Positions 62,267-64,000 of a stretch of DNA of 64,000 nt are shown here, piece by piece; the first letter of the stretch is position 1; each line of letters opens with the position of its first letter. The notes under the pieces were generated by a model. The model did no database searches. It was not told where the DNA came from and was given only the letters and a program-made list of their open reading frames with translations. Origin of the DNA: Polaribacter sejongensis (GTDB taxonomy: Bacteria > Bacteroidota > Bacteroidia > Flavobacteriales > Flavobacteriaceae). The DNA lies in assembly GCF_038024065.1 (NCBI RefSeq), contig NZ_CP150667.1, positions 3,851,501-3,915,500 on the forward strand. The letters are read 5' to 3'. The translations under genes were made by a program, and so were the position numbers.

Positions 62267-64000
<1,734 letters not shown>

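Overview
The window is a low-GC chromosomal segment of a Bacteroidota bacterium, most likely a marine Flavobacteriaceae member (Polaribacter/Tenacibaculum-like; genus not determinable from this read alone). The reasons are the gene content and order (gyrB, an outer-membrane barrel and mdh together; a complete dcw cell-wall cluster; secDF; an Hpt-Adk fusion), lipoprotein and export signals of flavobacterial style, promoters with a TAnnTTTG -7 box, and several families of intergenic palindromic repeats typical of flavobacteria. No rRNA, tRNA, CRISPR, transposase or integrase gene was seen.

Layout. 1-362: 3' end of fabD. 420-2780: an accessory segment with a nonsense-interrupted metallopeptidase lipoprotein gene and a small exported protein. 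2848-7143: an M16 peptidase, a small conserved protein and a YiiX-type cysteine hydrolase, all on the minus strand. 7252-10930: the most unusual part, a tandem array of compact minus-strand cargo genes. Each unit is bounded by GTTAACG direct repeats, starts with a decayed copy of a fabD 3' end plus its terminator, and ends with a copy of the 3' end of the radical SAM gene that stands intact at 10933-11877. Each cargo gene has an imperfect palindrome of about 130-200 bases at its 3' side, an arrangement like integron cassettes, although the canonical integron core consensus is not matched. 12112-19287: galE, a DegT-type aminotransferase, a penicillin-acylase-like hydrolase, and a minus-strand operon of an alpha/beta hydrolase, EngB and an RluA-type pseudouridine synthase.

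19421-34910 is the dcw cluster, in order mraZ, rsmH, ftsL-like, PBP (ftsI), murE, mraY, murD, ftsW, murG, murC, ftsQ, ftsA, ftsZ. It is preceded by three perfect 10-bp repeats that look like the MraZ operator, and several of its genes start with GTG, TTG or even CTG. These genes build lipid II from UDP-MurNAc-peptide and assemble the division septum.

35220-46470: a candidate small RNA, an aspartate-type aminotransferase, a fatty-acid desaturase, rsmG, a bile-acid-symporter-type transporter, a DUF1826-like protein, type I pullulanase, an SMP-30-like lactonase, glutaminase, lysS, and a structured non-coding RNA with its own promoter and terminator. 46731-50039: a DUF456 membrane protein, then a BlaI/BlaR1-like regulatory pair with three palindromic operators and a TonB-C-like lipoprotein. 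50424-64000: obgE, the hpt-adk fusion, secDF, two unknown proteins, recQ, mdh, an outer-membrane protein and the C-terminal three quarters of gyrB, which runs off the end.
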